A DNA stretch of 64,000 nucleotides from Enterococcus lacertideformus (GCA_015680865.1 JADAKE010000013.1:50386-114385); one strand, 5' to 3'; positions 38,426-48,893 are shown, numbered from the stretch's first letter. Notes: generated by a model not told the origin, from the sequence alone. Translations and numbers: made by a program.

Positions 38426-40220
38426 ATGACACATTTTAAAAAATTTTTAACAACTATCATTATAGGAATCGCTTCATTAGTCAGTGAATTCGTCTTTGAT
38501 AAACCTATACTGGCGTTTAGCATTATCGCGATTACAGGGGGTGTTTTAGCTTTTTTTATGTTCATTGAAATGATAAAAACACTACGTTCTGGAAAACACG
38601 GTGTAGATATATTAGCGATTACCGCCATTATTGCTACAGTTAGTAGTGAAAGAATATTGGGCGAGTCTAATGATTTTGATCATGCTAACCGGTGGAGATA
38701 GTTTAGAAGATTACGCAAACAAAAGAGCAAGTAGAGAATTACAAACTTTATTGGATAATACACCTCGCATTGCTCATAAGTTGGTAAATAATCAACTGAG
38801 TGATATCCCAATTGACCAAGTTGAAATCAATGATCTTGTTGTGGTAAAACCAGGAGAGCTAGTACCGGTAGATGGAAAAATTATCAAAGGCGAGTCTCAA
38901 TTTGATGAGGCCTCTTTAACAGGAGAAGCAAAACCTATTTTGAAAAAACCAGGAGATGAATTGATGTCTGGTTAGGTCAATGGCGATGTCTCCATTCAAA
39001 TGATTGTTAGAAAAAGAGCGGCGGATAGTCAGTACCAGCTGATTATAAAGCTTGTTGAAGAATCAAAAGAAAAACCAGCGCATTTTGTTCGTCTAGCTGA
39101 TCGTTATGCCATACCCTTTACTTTAATTGCTTACCTTATTGGTGGGATTTCTTGGTGGATCACAAAAAATCCATTAAGATTTGCGGAGGTACTTGTTGTT
39201 GCCTCCCCATGTCCGTTAATTTTAGCTGCCCCTATTGCGTTAGTCGCTGGGATGAGTCGCTCTAGTAAAAATGGTATCGTAATAAAAACAGGAACAGCGC
39301 TTGAAAAATTAGCGCGAACAAAAACAGTTGCTTTTGATAAAACAGGCACGATCACCAAAGGGATACTTGAAGTGATAAATATCCAACCTGAAATGAATAT
39401 GACTGCGGAAAAATTATTGATTTACGCAGCTAGCGCTGAACAAGAATCCAGTCATATTTTGGCTCGTTCATTACTTAAGGAAGTTGATAGAGAAAAATTA
39501 TTGCCCGTCCATGATTTGAAAGAGATTACGGGTCAAGGAATAAAAGCTAACGTAGATGGACATCTCATTAAAGTTGGTAGAGCTGCTTTTGTTGGTGCAA
39601 AGGAAAGTCAATCGTCAAAAACAGCGATCTATGTTGCTGTTGATGACCATTTTTCTGGTACGATTTTATTTTCGGATACCATTCGACCCGAAGCTAAAAA
39701 AACTATCCAACAATTGAAAAAAATGGGCGTATCTGATTTGATGATGATCACTGGAGATGGTCCGACAATTGCTGAATCAATCGCAAATGATGTAGGGCTA
39801 ACTTCTGTTCATGCACGTTGTTTGCCACAGGATAAGCTAAAAATTCTTGAAAATATCTCCCCAAGTTATCGCCCAGTTACAATGGTAGGAGATGGGGTAA
39901 ACGATGCTCCAGCCCTTGCTGTGGCAGACGTTGGAATGGCGATGGGAGCTCATGGATCAACAGCTGCTAGTGAGAGTGCTGATGCAGTCGTGTTAAAGGA
40001 TGATCTAACAAAAGTAGCAACTGCAATCACCATTTCAAGAGATACGATGAAAGTAGCAAAACAATCGGTACTGATTGGTATTTTTATTTGTATACTTTTA
40101 ATGTTGGTCGCAAGTACAGGGGTTATTCCTGCTCTTTTTGGTGCCGTTCTTCAGGAAGTTGTTGACACGGTTTCGATTTTGAGCGCACTACGGGCGAAAA
40201 ATGAACAAACGCTTGTGTAA
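38426..40220 (+). pseudogene. P1B-type heavy-metal ATPase, frameshift and nonsense
   Basis: Three pieces form one CPx-type metal pump. 38426-38640 has two membrane helices (LTTIIIGIASLVSEFVF, AFSIIAITGGVLAFFMFI). After a frameshift near 38640 comes EYWASLMILIMLTGGDSLED and the actuator domain with LTGEAKP. TAG 38973 (DELMSG-stop-VNGDV) is followed in the same frame by the rest to 40220. The metal-site helix reads VVASPCPLILAAP (SPC type, as in P1B-4 pumps). Phosphorylation site DKTGTITKG and hinge MVGDGVNDAPALA are intact. There is no N-terminal metal-binding domain. SPC-type pumps move Co, Fe or Zn; the substrate here is unknown. Confidence 0.87.
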
Positions 40221-40331
40221 AAGAAAACTTTTTTCTCTTTTCTTTTTTCGAGGTATCATCAGGACATGGAATAGCTGTAAAGAACGATTCACTAGTTTTT
40301 AAAAGTGGTAAAACAAGTAAAAGGAGATGAC

Positions 40332-40358
40332 ATGATGCCGTTTGTACATGTAGAATAA
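40332..40358 (+). pseudogene. Truncated duplicate of the 4-OT tautomerase start
   Basis: AAAGGAGATGACATG leads into ATG-CCG-TTT-GTA-CAT-GTA-GAA-TAA, encoding MPFVHVE and a stop. The same seven residues start the complete tautomerase gene 240 bases downstream at 40578. Synonymous differences (CCG/CCA, GAA/GAG) show it is not a very recent copy. It looks like the 5' stub of an old second tautomerase gene. Confidence 0.55.
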
Positions 40359-40577
40359 ATGATATAGTTATCATACTTGGTGATATATAAGTTTTTAGTT
40401 GGGAATAAAAGTATAGATTGTGCTGTTTTTGTACCGATATGTATTGACTTTAATAATAAAATTGATAACTAAAAAATTTAGAGTTTTCAATGTGAAAATC
40501 ATGATAACCGTTGATATAAATATGTTATAATAATTTTTTATATATTTAAAAGAGGTAAAAACAAAGGAGGGGAAAAT

Positions 40578-40757
40578 ATGCCATTTGTACATGTAGAGCT
40601 AGTAGAAGGGCGTAGTCCAGAACAATTAGAAAATATGATGAAAGATATTACTGAAGCTGTTCATAAGAATACCCAAGCACCAAAAAAACATATCCACGTC
40701 ATTATCAATGAAATGAAAAAAGGAACGTACGGTGTGAATGGAGAATGGAAAAAATAA
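40578..40757 (+). CDS. 4-oxalocrotonate tautomerase family protein
   Basis: This is a 59-residue protein beginning [20 protein letters not shown]. Pro-1, exposed after removal of Met, is the catalytic base of the tautomerase superfamily. The rest follows the 4-OT beta-alpha-beta pattern ([20 protein letters not shown]). ATG 40578 sits 5 bases after AAAGGAGGGG. The natural substrate in lactic acid bacteria is unknown. The gene is a single unit with the thrS leader downstream. Confidence 0.88.
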   Translation: MPFVHVELVEGRSPEQLENMMKDITEAVHKNTQAPKKHIHVIINEMKKGTYGVNGEWKK

Positions 40758-40769
40758 GTTTTTCCATAC

Positions 40770-40798
40770 TTGATTTTTCTTTTTATTAGTGGTTAAAT
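40770..40798 (+). promoter_or_regulatory. Promoter of thrS
   Basis: TTGATT (40770-40775), 17 bases, TTAAAT (40793-40798), about 20 bases upstream of the first conserved part of the T-box leader. Confidence 0.5.
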
Positions 40799-40811
40799 AA
40801 ACATATAGTTG

Positions 40812-40997
40812 ATTGATGAGAAAGACAACTGAATTTGAGAGTCTTCAATAAGAAGGACGACCACTTTCGAAACCTTTGTTGAAACAGAGGCGGTCGTACC
40901 GTTACAACGCTCAAGGAACGTGTGAACGTTCAAAATTAGGTGGAACCACGAATCTTTCGTCCTAGTATCTCTATATTGAGATACTAGGACTTTTTTA
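40812..40997 (+). promoter_or_regulatory. T-box riboswitch controlling thrS
   Basis: The leader begins near GATTGATGAGAAAGACAA and contains AGGTGGAACCACG (40938-40950), the T-box bulge that pairs with uncharged tRNA NCCA. The terminator GTCCTAGTATCTC (40959-40971) with GAGATACTAGGAC (40978-40990) and a T-run follows. An ACC triplet in the first stem region (GGACGACCACTTTCG) could be the threonine specifier. Uncharged tRNA-Thr would favour the antiterminator and raise thrS expression. Confidence 0.88.
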
Positions 40998-41040
40998 TCG
41001 TCAGCTCATTCAATCAAAAATTAAAAGGAGGAAATTTATA

Positions 41041-42981
41041 ATGATAAAAATTACTTTTCCAGATGGTGCAGTCAAAGAATTTGATCCAGGTATCACAACA
41101 GCTGAAATTGCTGAAGGTATCTCAAAAAGTTTAGCTAAAAAAGCGTTAGCAGGTAAAGTGAACGGTCAACTAATCGATTTGAATCATGGGATCGAAAAAG
41201 ATGCAACGATTGAGATCGTTACACCTGATCATGAAGATGCGCTAGCCTTGGTACGTCATTCTGCAGCTCATTTAATGGCACAAGCAATGCGTCGTTTGTA
41301 CCCAAATATTCATTTTGGCGTGGGACCTGCCATTGATTCAGGGTTTTATTATGATACAGATAATGGAGAAAACCAAATCAGTGTAGAAGATCTTCCTGCA
41401 ATTGAAGCGGAAATGATGAAGATTGTTAAAGAAAACTTGCCAATTGAACGCCTTGTGCTTTCTAAACAAGAAGCCCTAGAAGTTTTTGCAAATGATCCTT
41501 ACAAAGTTGAGTTGATCAAAGAATTACCAGAAGATGAAGTTATTACTGCTTACCAACAAGGAGAATTTGTCGATTTATGTCGTGGTCCACATGTTCCTTC
41601 AACTGGACGTATCCAAGTTTTCAAATTACTGTCTGTAGCGGGCGCTTATTGGCGTGGAAATTCTAATAATCAAATGATGCAACGTGTCTATGGGACAGCA
41701 TTCTTTGATAAAAAAGAATTAAAAGAATTTATCCGTTTACGTGAAGAAGCAAAAGAAAGGGACCATCGTAAATTAGGAAAAGAACTGGATTTATTTATGG
41801 TGTCTCCACAAGTCGGTTCAGGCTTACCTTTCTGGTTGCCTAAAGGTGCGACCATTCGTCGTACAATTGAACGTTACATTGTTGATAAAGAAATCAGTTT
41901 AGGATATCAACACGTCTACACCCCAATCATGGGAGATGTTGAATTGTACAAGACCTCTGGACACTGGGACCACTATCAAGAAGATATGTTCCCTCCTATG
42001 GACATGGGAGATGGTGAAATGCTTGTTCTTCGTCCAATGAATTGTCCTCATCACATGATGGTCTATAAAAATGCGATCCATTCTTATCGTGAATTACCAA
42101 TTCGTATTGCTGAACTTGGGATGATGCATCGTTACGAAAAATCAGGTGCATTATCAGGCTTGCAACGTGTTCGTGAAATGACATTGAACGATGGACACAC
42201 ATTTGTACGACCAGATCAAATAAAAGATGAATTTAAGCGTACACTTGAGTTGATGGTAGCTGTATATGCTGACTTTAATGTAACAGATTACCGTTTCCGT
42301 TTAAGTTATCGTGATCCAAATAATACCGATAAATATTTTGACGATGATGCAATGTGGGAAAAAGCACAAGCTATGCTTAAAGCTGCGATGGATGAAATGG
42401 AACTTGACTATTTTGAAGCAGAAGGAGAAGCAGCTTTCTACGGTCCAAAATTAGATGTCCAAGTGAAGACAGCGCTTGGAACAGAAGAAACCTTATCGAC
42501 TATCCAATTAGACTTCTTACTACCAGAACGATTTGATCTAACTTATGTAGGAGAAGATGGAGAAAATACTCACCGTCCAGTGGTTATCCACCGTGGTATC
42601 GTTTCAACAATGGAACGTTTTGTTGCCTACCTAACAGAAGTTTATAAAGGAGCTTTCCCAACTTGGTTGGCAACTATTCAAGCAACAATCATTCCTGTTT
42701 CTGTGGATGCACATAGTGAGTATGCTTATGAAATCAAAGAACGTTTACAAATGAAAGGTTTACGTGTCGAAGTAGATGATCGAAATGAAAAAATGGGTTA
42801 CAAGATCCGTGCTTCTCAAACACAAAAAATTCCGTATCAATTAGTTGTAGGAGATAAAGAAGTAGCCGATGCAACAGTAAATATCCGGCGATATTGTAGT
42901 AAAGAAACAGCAATAGAAGACTTAAACATCTTTGTTGATGCAATTGTAGCAGAAGTTCAAAATTACAGTCGCCAAGACTAG
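41041..42981 (+). CDS. thrS: ThrS, threonyl-tRNA synthetase
   Basis: The 646-residue class II synthetase has the TGS domain at the N-terminus ([17 protein letters not shown]), the editing domain with [11 protein letters not shown] and its downstream Cys region ([14 protein letters not shown]), and the catalytic core with motif 2 ([20 protein letters not shown]) and zinc ligands (RPMNCPHHM). Motif 3 and the anticodon-binding domain ([18 protein letters not shown]) complete it. ATG 41041 follows AAAGGAGGAAATT. It is full length and clean. Confidence 0.97.
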   Translation: MIKITFPDGAVKEFDPGITTAEIAEGISKSLAKKALAGKVNGQLIDLNHGIEKDATIEIVTPDHEDALALVRHSAAHLMAQAMRRLYPNIHFGVGPAIDSGFYYDTDNGENQISVEDLPAIEAEMMKIVKENLPIERLVLSKQEALEVFANDPYKVELIKELPEDEVITAYQQGEFVDLCRGPHVPSTGRIQVFKLLSVAGAYWRGNSNNQMMQRVYGTAFFDKKELKEFIRLREEAKERDHRKLGKELDLFMVSPQVGSGLPFWLPKGATIRRTIERYIVDKEISLGYQHVYTPIMGDVELYKTSGHWDHYQEDMFPPMDMGDGEMLVLRPMNCPHHMMVYKNAIHSYRELPIRIAELGMMHRYEKSGALSGLQRVREMTLNDGHTFVRPDQIKDEFKRTLELMVAVYADFNVTDYRFRLSYRDPNNTDKYFDDDAMWEKAQAMLKAAMDEMELDYFEAEGEAAFYGPKLDVQVKTALGTEETLSTIQLDFLLPERFDLTYVGEDGENTHRPVVIHRGIVSTMERFVAYLTEVYKGAFPTWLATIQATIIPVSVDAHSEYAYEIKERLQMKGLRVEVDDRNEKMGYKIRASQTQKIPYQLVVGDKEVADATVNIRRYCSKETAIEDLNIFVDAIVAEVQNYSRQD

Positions 42982-43153
42982 ATCATTAAAAAAGACTAGC
43001 TTTAGTATAGTAGGCTTAGTTAAAAGAGGCTGTGAAAATATTGTTAAGTTTTAAAAAATAAAGTAAGTACTTTGTAACATCAAATCACTTTGCTTTTTCA
43101 TGTTTTAAAGCATGAACAAAGTTAAACATATGACGAGTAACGGTAGATGCAAG

Positions 43154-43214
43154 AAACCGAAGAATCCAAAAATAACTTTTCTTATTTTCTGGACTCTTCG
43201 GTTTTTTTTTTTTT
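43154..43214 (+). terminator. Strong terminator downstream of thrS
   Basis: AAACCGAAGAATCCA (43154-43168) pairs with TGGACTCTTCGGTTT (43190-43204) with one mismatch, followed by an unbroken T-run. It lies 170 bases after thrS, behind a GAGGCTGTGA-type repeat start at about 43025. Confidence 0.75.
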
Positions 43215-43237
43215 GCATAAGAGCAATTCTAGTAGAT

Positions 43238-43290
43238 TAGAGGTTATGAAAGAAGTGATTAGCTCCGAGCGAATAAGAAATGATTTTTTT
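43238..43290 (+). repeat. Degenerate copy of the tandem-array RNA element
   Basis: TTAGAGGTTATGAAAGAAGTG and TTAGCTCCGAG with AATAAGAAA match unit 3 of the 35.4-35.8 kb array (AAGAGGTCATGACAAAGCTG, TTAGCTCTGAG, AGTAAGGAAA) in order and spacing. The matching 3' arm of the long stem is not evident. The open frame over this stretch has no other support. Confidence 0.45.
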
Positions 43291-43416
43291 AATAGTTCCT
43301 TACATTTTGAAAAGTTAACGCTATCTTTGAAGCAAGTCAGCTTTTTTGCCACCTTCTTATGTTTGATGGGATATGGTATACTTACATAGACTATAAGCTA
43401 AAAAGGAAGTGAGTCA

Positions 43417-43906
43417 ATGAGCGTTATTAGTCATATCAAAAGTATGATGGAAGAATATTCTTCTGCTGAAAAAAAAGCTCGCAAATTATATTATAAAAAA
43501 TGTGGAAAAAATCCCATCTATGACTGCAAATGAATTAGCAGAAGCAGCTGGATTGAGCGCACCTACCGTTGTCCGTTTTTCAAAAAAAATCGGATTTCAA
43601 AGTTTGACTGATTTTAAAATAAATATTTCAACGGAACTTCAAACAGGTATAGTTGGAGGGTTTAGTGATATTCACGCAAATGAATCTTTTTACTCAATCA
43701 AACATATCTTAGGAAACAATGCGCAAGTAGCGATCAAAGAAACAGTAGAGATATTAAAAGAAGAAAAAATCCAAGAGGTTGTGGAAAGTTTAGAAAAAGC
43801 TGAAACGGTTTTTTTATATGGGGTCGGTGCCTCTTCTTTAAGTAGTAGAAGATATTTTACAAAAATGGTCAAGAGTGGGGAAACCCATTATTTTTTCACG
43901 TTTTAA
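43417..43906 (+). pseudogene. MurR/RpiR-family regulator, frameshifted and truncated
   Basis: ATG 43417 (MSVISHIKSMMEEYSSAEKK) follows AAAAGGAAGTG. A change near 43490 breaks the frame. The helix-turn-helix part (VEKIPSMTANELAEAAGLSA then TVVRFSKKIGFQSL) and the start of the SIS sugar-phosphate domain (ETVFLYGVGASS) lie in another frame. Near 43845 the frame shifts again, and the gene ends at 43906 with half the SIS domain missing. RpiR proteins sense sugar phosphates and control adjacent sugar genes. No such genes remain next to it. Confidence 0.8.
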
Positions 43907-44064
43907 ATTATTTGTTTTTATGACACAATTACTTTGTGTGAAACAAACAGTTGTTTTTATCTTGAAAATAGTTAAAGAATTTATTACTGATTTTGTTTTC
44001 TCTTTTTTAATTAGAAATATTTAGGTACAATAAAGCATAAATGTAAGTAGGAAAAAGGATAGGA

Positions 44065-46218
44065 ATGATGAAAGATTTTATGAAAAAAATATGGAACAAT
44101 TCATGGATTGATAAAGTGAAAAAAGGGACACAAGAACCAAAAAATAAAGCATTTCGGCGATCACATGTGCCTTTTCGTTTAAATTTTCTTTTTTTCATTA
44201 TATTTACATTATTCGTCGCATTAATTGCGCGCTTAGGTTATTTGCAAATCGTTAATGGTGAAGCGATGGAAGCAAAAGTAAAATCTTCGTCAACATTAAT
44301 GATCCAGACTAGTTCTCCACGTGGGATGATCTATGATTCAACGGGAAAAGCTTTAGTGATGAATCAAGCAAATCAAGCAATTACTTTTACGAGGGGAACA
44401 AATATGACTGCGGAGGATTTGCTTAAAATAGCAACGAAGTTGAATCGATTGATCGATATGCCGATTGATGAAAATTTGACTGCACGATATAAAAAAGATT
44501 TTTGGCTAGCTGATCCTAAACATTTGAAAGAAGCGACAGAGCGACTATCAGCAAAAGAAAAACAGCTTGACACAAGCGAGCAATACAAAGCAACAGTAGA
44601 GAAAGTAACAGATGAGGAAATTAATTTTAATGAAGAGCAACTAAAAGTTGCAACGATTTTCAAAAAAATGAATAGTGCATACAAATTGAATACCGTATTC
44701 ATTAAAAATGCTGGTGTAAAGGATCGAGAGTTGGCGGTAGTTGCTGAACATGCGTCAGAATTACCAGGTGTGTCAACGGGAACTGATTGGACACGCCAAT
44801 ACAATGCGGCTGATTCAATAAAAAGTATTTTAGGTAGCGTGACAACAGAGAAACAAGGTCTACCAGCGGAAGAAGCAGATGCATATTTAGCAAAGGGATA
44901 TTCACGAAATGACCGTGTAGGACAAAGTTATCTTGAAAAACAGTATGAAGATGTTTTACAAGGAACGAAAACACAATATGAAGTGACATTAGACAATGAT
45001 GGAAATATTACCAGTCAAAAAGAAATTTTTGCTGGTGAAAAAGGTTCGAATCTAATGTTATCTCTTAATTCAGATTTTCAAACAAAAGTAGAAAGTATTT
45101 TAAAAACAAATTATCAAAAGCTAGTGGATAGTGGTGAAGCAGCATACTCACCAGGTGCATATGCTGTAGCAATGAATCCACAAACCGGTGAAATATTGGC
45201 CATGGCTGGTTTTAGTCATAAAGAAGGCTCAAAAGAATTAACAGAAAATGCTTTGGGCACGATTACGAGTGCATTTACCCCAGGATCTGTAGTGAAAGCT
45301 GGGACATTGACAGCGGGCTGGCAAACGAATGTGATTTCAGGAAACCAAGTATTAGTAGATGAACCGATCAGATTACAAGGATCTTCAGAAAAAAGTTCTG
45401 TCTTCAACCGAAGTGGACAAGTCGCAATTAATGCAGTAAAAGCATTAGAATTATCTTCTAATACCTATATGATTAAAGTTGCTTTGAAAATGTTGGGACT
45501 GGAGTATACACCAAATATGGGTCTGCCTTCACTTGAAGAAGAATCGAAAGCTTATAAAGAGCTACGTAAGGCATTCAATCAATTCGGGCTCGGAACGAAA
45601 ACAGGCATTGATTTGCCAAATGAATTCTCAGGTATTTCTCATTCTGTTGACTTTATGAAAAAATTTAATTCAGACAATGGTGCCCAGTGGTATACTCCTG
45701 GTAACTTTACTGATTTAGCTTTTGGACAGTTTGATACCTATACACCTATTCAGTTAGCACAATATGCTTCGACCGTGGCTAATGGAGGAAAGAGAATCCA
45801 GCCACATTTAGTAAAAGCTATTTATGGCAATGATGCCAATGGTAATCTCGGTGAAGTGAAAAAAGAAATTGAGACAAACGTTGAAAACAATGTAGATATT
45901 TCTGCAGAAGATATGTCAATTCTTCGTGAAGGATTCCATCAAGTTGTTCATGGTACGGATGCTTATACAACTGCTAAACCATTAGCAAGTGCAAAAATGG
46001 ATTTGTCAGCTAAAACAGGTACCGCTGAAACAGTTGCAGAAGGTCATCCAGATATTACAACAGTCAATAGTAACATTGTGGCATATGGACCAACCGAAAA
46101 TCCAGAAATTGCAATCAGTGTGGTATTACCAAACCTACTAGATGAAAAAGACCATATCAATCTAACTATTGCAAAAGAAATAATGGACACCTATTATGAT
46201 ATGTTTATGGCAAAGTAA
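44065..46218 (+). CDS. pbpA: Class B penicillin-binding protein PbpA (PBP2b type)
   Basis: This 717-residue transpeptidase has a cytoplasmic N-terminus and one membrane anchor (LNFLFFIIFTLFVALIARLG, about 38-58). A dimerization domain follows (SSPRGMIYDSTGKALV and a long linker), then the transpeptidase domain with SVVK (in FTPGSVVKAGT), SSN (ELSSNTYM) and KTG (LSAKTGTAE) in order. It cross-links peptidoglycan. The thrS neighbourhood matches that of the E. faecalis PbpA(2b) gene. It starts at ATG 44065 or 44068 behind AAGGATAGG. No lesion is seen. Confidence 0.9.
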   Translation: MMKDFMKKIWNNSWIDKVKKGTQEPKNKAFRRSHVPFRLNFLFFIIFTLFVALIARLGYLQIVNGEAMEAKVKSSSTLMIQTSSPRGMIYDSTGKALVMNQANQAITFTRGTNMTAEDLLKIATKLNRLIDMPIDENLTARYKKDFWLADPKHLKEATERLSAKEKQLDTSEQYKATVEKVTDEEINFNEEQLKVATIFKKMNSAYKLNTVFIKNAGVKDRELAVVAEHASELPGVSTGTDWTRQYNAADSIKSILGSVTTEKQGLPAEEADAYLAKGYSRNDRVGQSYLEKQYEDVLQGTKTQYEVTLDNDGNITSQKEIFAGEKGSNLMLSLNSDFQTKVESILKTNYQKLVDSGEAAYSPGAYAVAMNPQTGEILAMAGFSHKEGSKELTENALGTITSAFTPGSVVKAGTLTAGWQTNVISGNQVLVDEPIRLQGSSEKSSVFNRSGQVAINAVKALELSSNTYMIKVALKMLGLEYTPNMGLPSLEEESKAYKELRKAFNQFGLGTKTGIDLPNEFSGISHSVDFMKKFNSDNGAQWYTPGNFTDLAFGQFDTYTPIQLAQYASTVANGGKRIQPHLVKAIYGNDANGNLGEVKKEIETNVENNVDISAEDMSILREGFHQVVHGTDAYTTAKPLASAKMDLSAKTGTAETVAEGHPDITTVNSNIVAYGPTENPEIAISVVLPNLLDEKDHINLTIAKEIMDTYYDMFMAK

Positions 46219-46250
46219 GAGGTCGTGAGCAGCATGGTCTGCTTCAAGAA
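46218..46250 (+). repeat. 5' fragment of the tandem-array RNA element
   Basis: AGAGGTCGTGAGCAGCATGG and TCTGCTTCAAGAA directly after the pbpA stop match the start of units 1 and 2 at 35411/35535 with only two or three differences. The rest of the unit is absent. Confidence 0.7.
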
Positions 46251-46288
46251 ATTTCTTCAAAAAGTAAAGCAATAAATTTTAATTATTA

Positions 46289-47107
46289 CTACAGTGCTAA
46301 TAATTTTTCTAAATAAGAAGCTAATCCATCTTCTTGATTTGTTTGTTCAGTGATATCATCGGCGACACCTTTTAATTGTTCAGTGCCGTTTTTCATCGCT
46401 ACGCCCCAACCCGCATATTCTAATAGTTCTAAGTCATTATGTTCATCACCAAAAGCAATGACATCTTTTTGGTCAACATTGAGATAATTTGCAATGCGAT
46501 GGACACCTTTGGCTTTTTCGATGCCTTTAGAAACAATTTCTAAGATAGCCATTGGACCACCCCAAGTGCGGACATAAACAAAATTACCAAATTGACGAGT
46601 GAGCTCTGTTGAAACTTGTTCAGCGTGTTGTTTCTTTGTACGAACAAGTAAAGATGTAGGATTCATTGTAAGATTATGAGGGGATAATAAATTTTTCGGA
46701 CTAGGTTTCGTTGCAGCAAATATTTTCGCATCAAAAAAGTCAAAACTGTCAATAAAATAAGTTTCACGATTTTCAGCAGCGATAAAATCTAAATTTAGTT
46801 GACGCTTTTGAGCTAAAATATCAAAAACAATTTGTTTATCAATCAAAGTTTCTTTTTCATGGGCCCAATATTGATTAGGAATATGGACTAAAGCACCATT
46901 GAAATTGACCATGGGTGTTGTTAATCCCAATTGTTGATAATAATGGTGGCTCATTCTAAAGGGGCGTCCGGTTGCAATACTCACGTGATGCCCAGCATTA
47001 ATCGCTTTTTTTAATGTTTTTTCTGTTTTCGCTGTAATAATGGAATCTTGATTTAAAGTTGTCCCATCTAAATCGATTGCAATTAGCTTTTTGTTCAAAA
47101 ATGTCAT
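46289..47107 (-). CDS. Cof-type HAD-family sugar-phosphate or flavin phosphatase
   Basis: This HAD IIB hydrolase has motif I AIDLDGTTLN at the N-terminus, SIATGRP (motif II), a lysine in GIEKAKGVHRIANYL, and motif IV VIAFGDEHNDLELLEYAGWG. Cof proteins hydrolyse sugar phosphates, FMN or pyridoxal phosphate with broad specificity. ATG 47107 is taken as start, although the purine-rich AAAGGG directly before it is too close. TTG 47098, giving a start at NKKLIAIDLDG, would have better spacing. The frame is clean, about 272 residues. It is transcribed towards pbpA. Confidence 0.88.
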   Translation of the reverse strand: MTFLNKKLIAIDLDGTTLNQDSIITAKTEKTLKKAINAGHHVSIATGRPFRMSHHYYQQLGLTTPMVNFNGALVHIPNQYWAHEKETLIDKQIVFDILAQKRQLNLDFIAAENRETYFIDSFDFFDAKIFAATKPSPKNLLSPHNLTMNPTSLLVRTKKQHAEQVSTELTRQFGNFVYVRTWGGPMAILEIVSKGIEKAKGVHRIANYLNVDQKDVIAFGDEHNDLELLEYAGWGVAMKNGTEQLKGVADDITEQTNQEDGLASYLEKLLAL

Positions 47108-47284
47108 CCCTTTCAAACCTGATATCTGTTTCAGTCTAGCACAATATTTTTAATAAACAAGGTACAAGATAAATGAAAAAATGAAATTTTTCTGAAAAGA
47201 CAGCGTGTTTTTGGGTTTTTATTGCATATTTTATGTAAAACACGAACATTAATTGTTTTTTATTTCTTATTTTTCTTATTTTTC

Positions 47285-47313
47285 TTGAAAAACGAATGAA
47301 ATATAATTATAAT
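47285..47313 (+). promoter_or_regulatory. Promoter of the NCS2 permease gene
   Basis: TTGAAA (47285-47290), 17 bases, TATAAT (47308-47313). About 95 bases of leader follow to the start codon. I looked for a purine riboswitch in this leader and found no matching conserved core. Confidence 0.65.
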
Positions 47314-47407
47314 TTTTAATTGTTCGACGGAAACGGAATTATTTTACTTATTTCTTTTAATTATTTAGCTTTGCGTCAGAAAAAAATTCAGGGAGTGGAA
47401 ATTTTTT

Positions 47408-48843
47408 ATGGAAAAGTTTTTCCAATTAAAGAAAAATAATACAAATGTACCAACAGAAATGATGGCAGGAGTCACAACTTTCTTTGCAATGAGTTATATC
47501 TTATTTGTGAATCCGACGATTTTATCTGCATCAGGTATGCCGTTTCAAGCGGTATTCTTAGCTACGATTATTGCTTCAATTATTGGGACCTTAGTGATGG
47601 GGCTGTTTGCGAATGTACCATATGCTCAAGCACCAGGTATGGGATTAAATGCATTTTTTACTTTTACAGTGGTTTTTGGTCTAGGTTACTCTTGGCAACA
47701 GGCATTGGCGATGGTATTTATTTGTGGGATGATCAACATTTTTATTACAGTCACCAAAATACGAAAACTGATCATTCATTCAATTCCTGAAAGTTTACAA
47801 CATTCTATCGGTGGCGGTATTGGGATTTTTGTTGCTTATGTGGGAATCAAAAATGCTGGTTTTTTATCTTTTTCTGCTGATCAAGCAGCGATTACAAGTT
47901 CAGTCGTAGAAGGAAGTAAGGCGACGAATGTAACAATCAATGGGGGGATCGTTCCAGCCTTAGCAAACTTCAATAATGCACCGATCCTACTAGCAGTGAT
48001 AGGTTTGATTCTTACAGCAATTCTAGTTGTAAAAAATATTCGCGGTGCGATGTTGATCGGGATTGTTGTAACAACAGTCTTAGGTATTTTCATGGGCGTA
48101 GTTGATTTAAGTGCAATTGATTGGAAGGCGAATTCATTAGGTAGTTCATTTAAAGAATTAGGTACGACATTTGGTGCTGCTTTTGGCTCTGACGTAATGC
48201 AGTCATTATTTAGTGATTCTTCAAAGATTCCACAAGTAATTATGACAATCATTGCATTTAGTTTATCTGATACGTTTGATACAATCGTAACGTTCATTGG
48301 GACTGGACGACGTACAGGTATTTTTTCCAAAGAAGATGAAGAAGCATTAGAAGACGGAAAAGGATTCAAAACAAAAATGGACAAGACTCTTTTTGCGGAT
48401 GCAATTGCCACTTCTATTGGTGCCATTTTTGGAACATCAAATACAACTACTTACGTTGAATCAGCTGCTGGTATCGGTGCTGGTGGTCGAACGGGTTTGA
48501 CATCCGTAGTTGTTGCTGTTCTTTTTGCTTTAAGTAGTTTCTTTTCACCAGTGATTTCAATTGTTCCGACCCAAGCGACTGCTCCTGCTTTGATTTTAGT
48601 TGGTGTGATGATGATGCTTCATTTGCTGATATCAATTGGCTTGATTTAGAAGAAGCATTACCAGCATTCTTCGCTTCAATCTTTATGGGTTTATGTTACA
48701 GTATTTCTTATGGGATCGCTGCCGGATTCATTTTTTATACAATCGTGAAAATCATTAAGGGCAAATTCAAAGAAGTCTCTATTCCCTTATGGGTCGTCGT
48801 CATTTTATTTATCCTTAACTTTATTATTTTAGCGACTATATAA
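47408..48843 (+). pseudogene. NCS2-family purine permease, 3' frameshift
   Basis: The AzgA/PbuG-type permease for adenine, guanine or hypoxanthine starts MEKFFQLKKNNTNVPTEMMA behind AGGGAGTGG. Motifs include AQAPGMGLNAFFTF, SLSDTFDTIVTFIGTGRRTG and SNTTTYVESAAGIGAGGRTG, with about a dozen membrane helices. One base is missing near 48616. The frame ends HLLISIGLI at 48649, while the true frame gives SFADINWLDLEEALPAFF and two more helices (to LNFIILATI at 48843). The protein as read lacks the last 65 or so residues. Partial function cannot be excluded. Confidence 0.88.
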
Positions 48844-48893
48844 AAAATAAAAACGATAAATTGCAATAGTTTGTATTTTTATAGGAATCTTTT

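Noticed and set aside
38237..38434. Minus-strand 65-codon open frame between helD and the metal ATPase
   Set aside because: No ribosome site or family features, and it overlaps the promoter space of two divergent genes.
38426..40220. Three separate small ATPase-related genes
   Set aside because: The pieces join into one continuous P-type ATPase across one frameshift and one stop, with all domains in order and no new ribosome sites.
43147..43389. 80-codon plus-strand open frame upstream of the RpiR remnant
   Set aside because: It reads through a strong terminator hairpin with a long T-run and through a repeat fragment.
47314..47407. Purine riboswitch in front of the NCS2 permease
   Set aside because: The leader of about 95 bases lacks the conserved three-way junction core and no terminator/antiterminator pair was found.
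47881..48426. Minus-strand 181-codon open frame inside the permease gene
   Set aside because: Antisense shadow of a membrane protein gene; no ribosome site or recognised domain.
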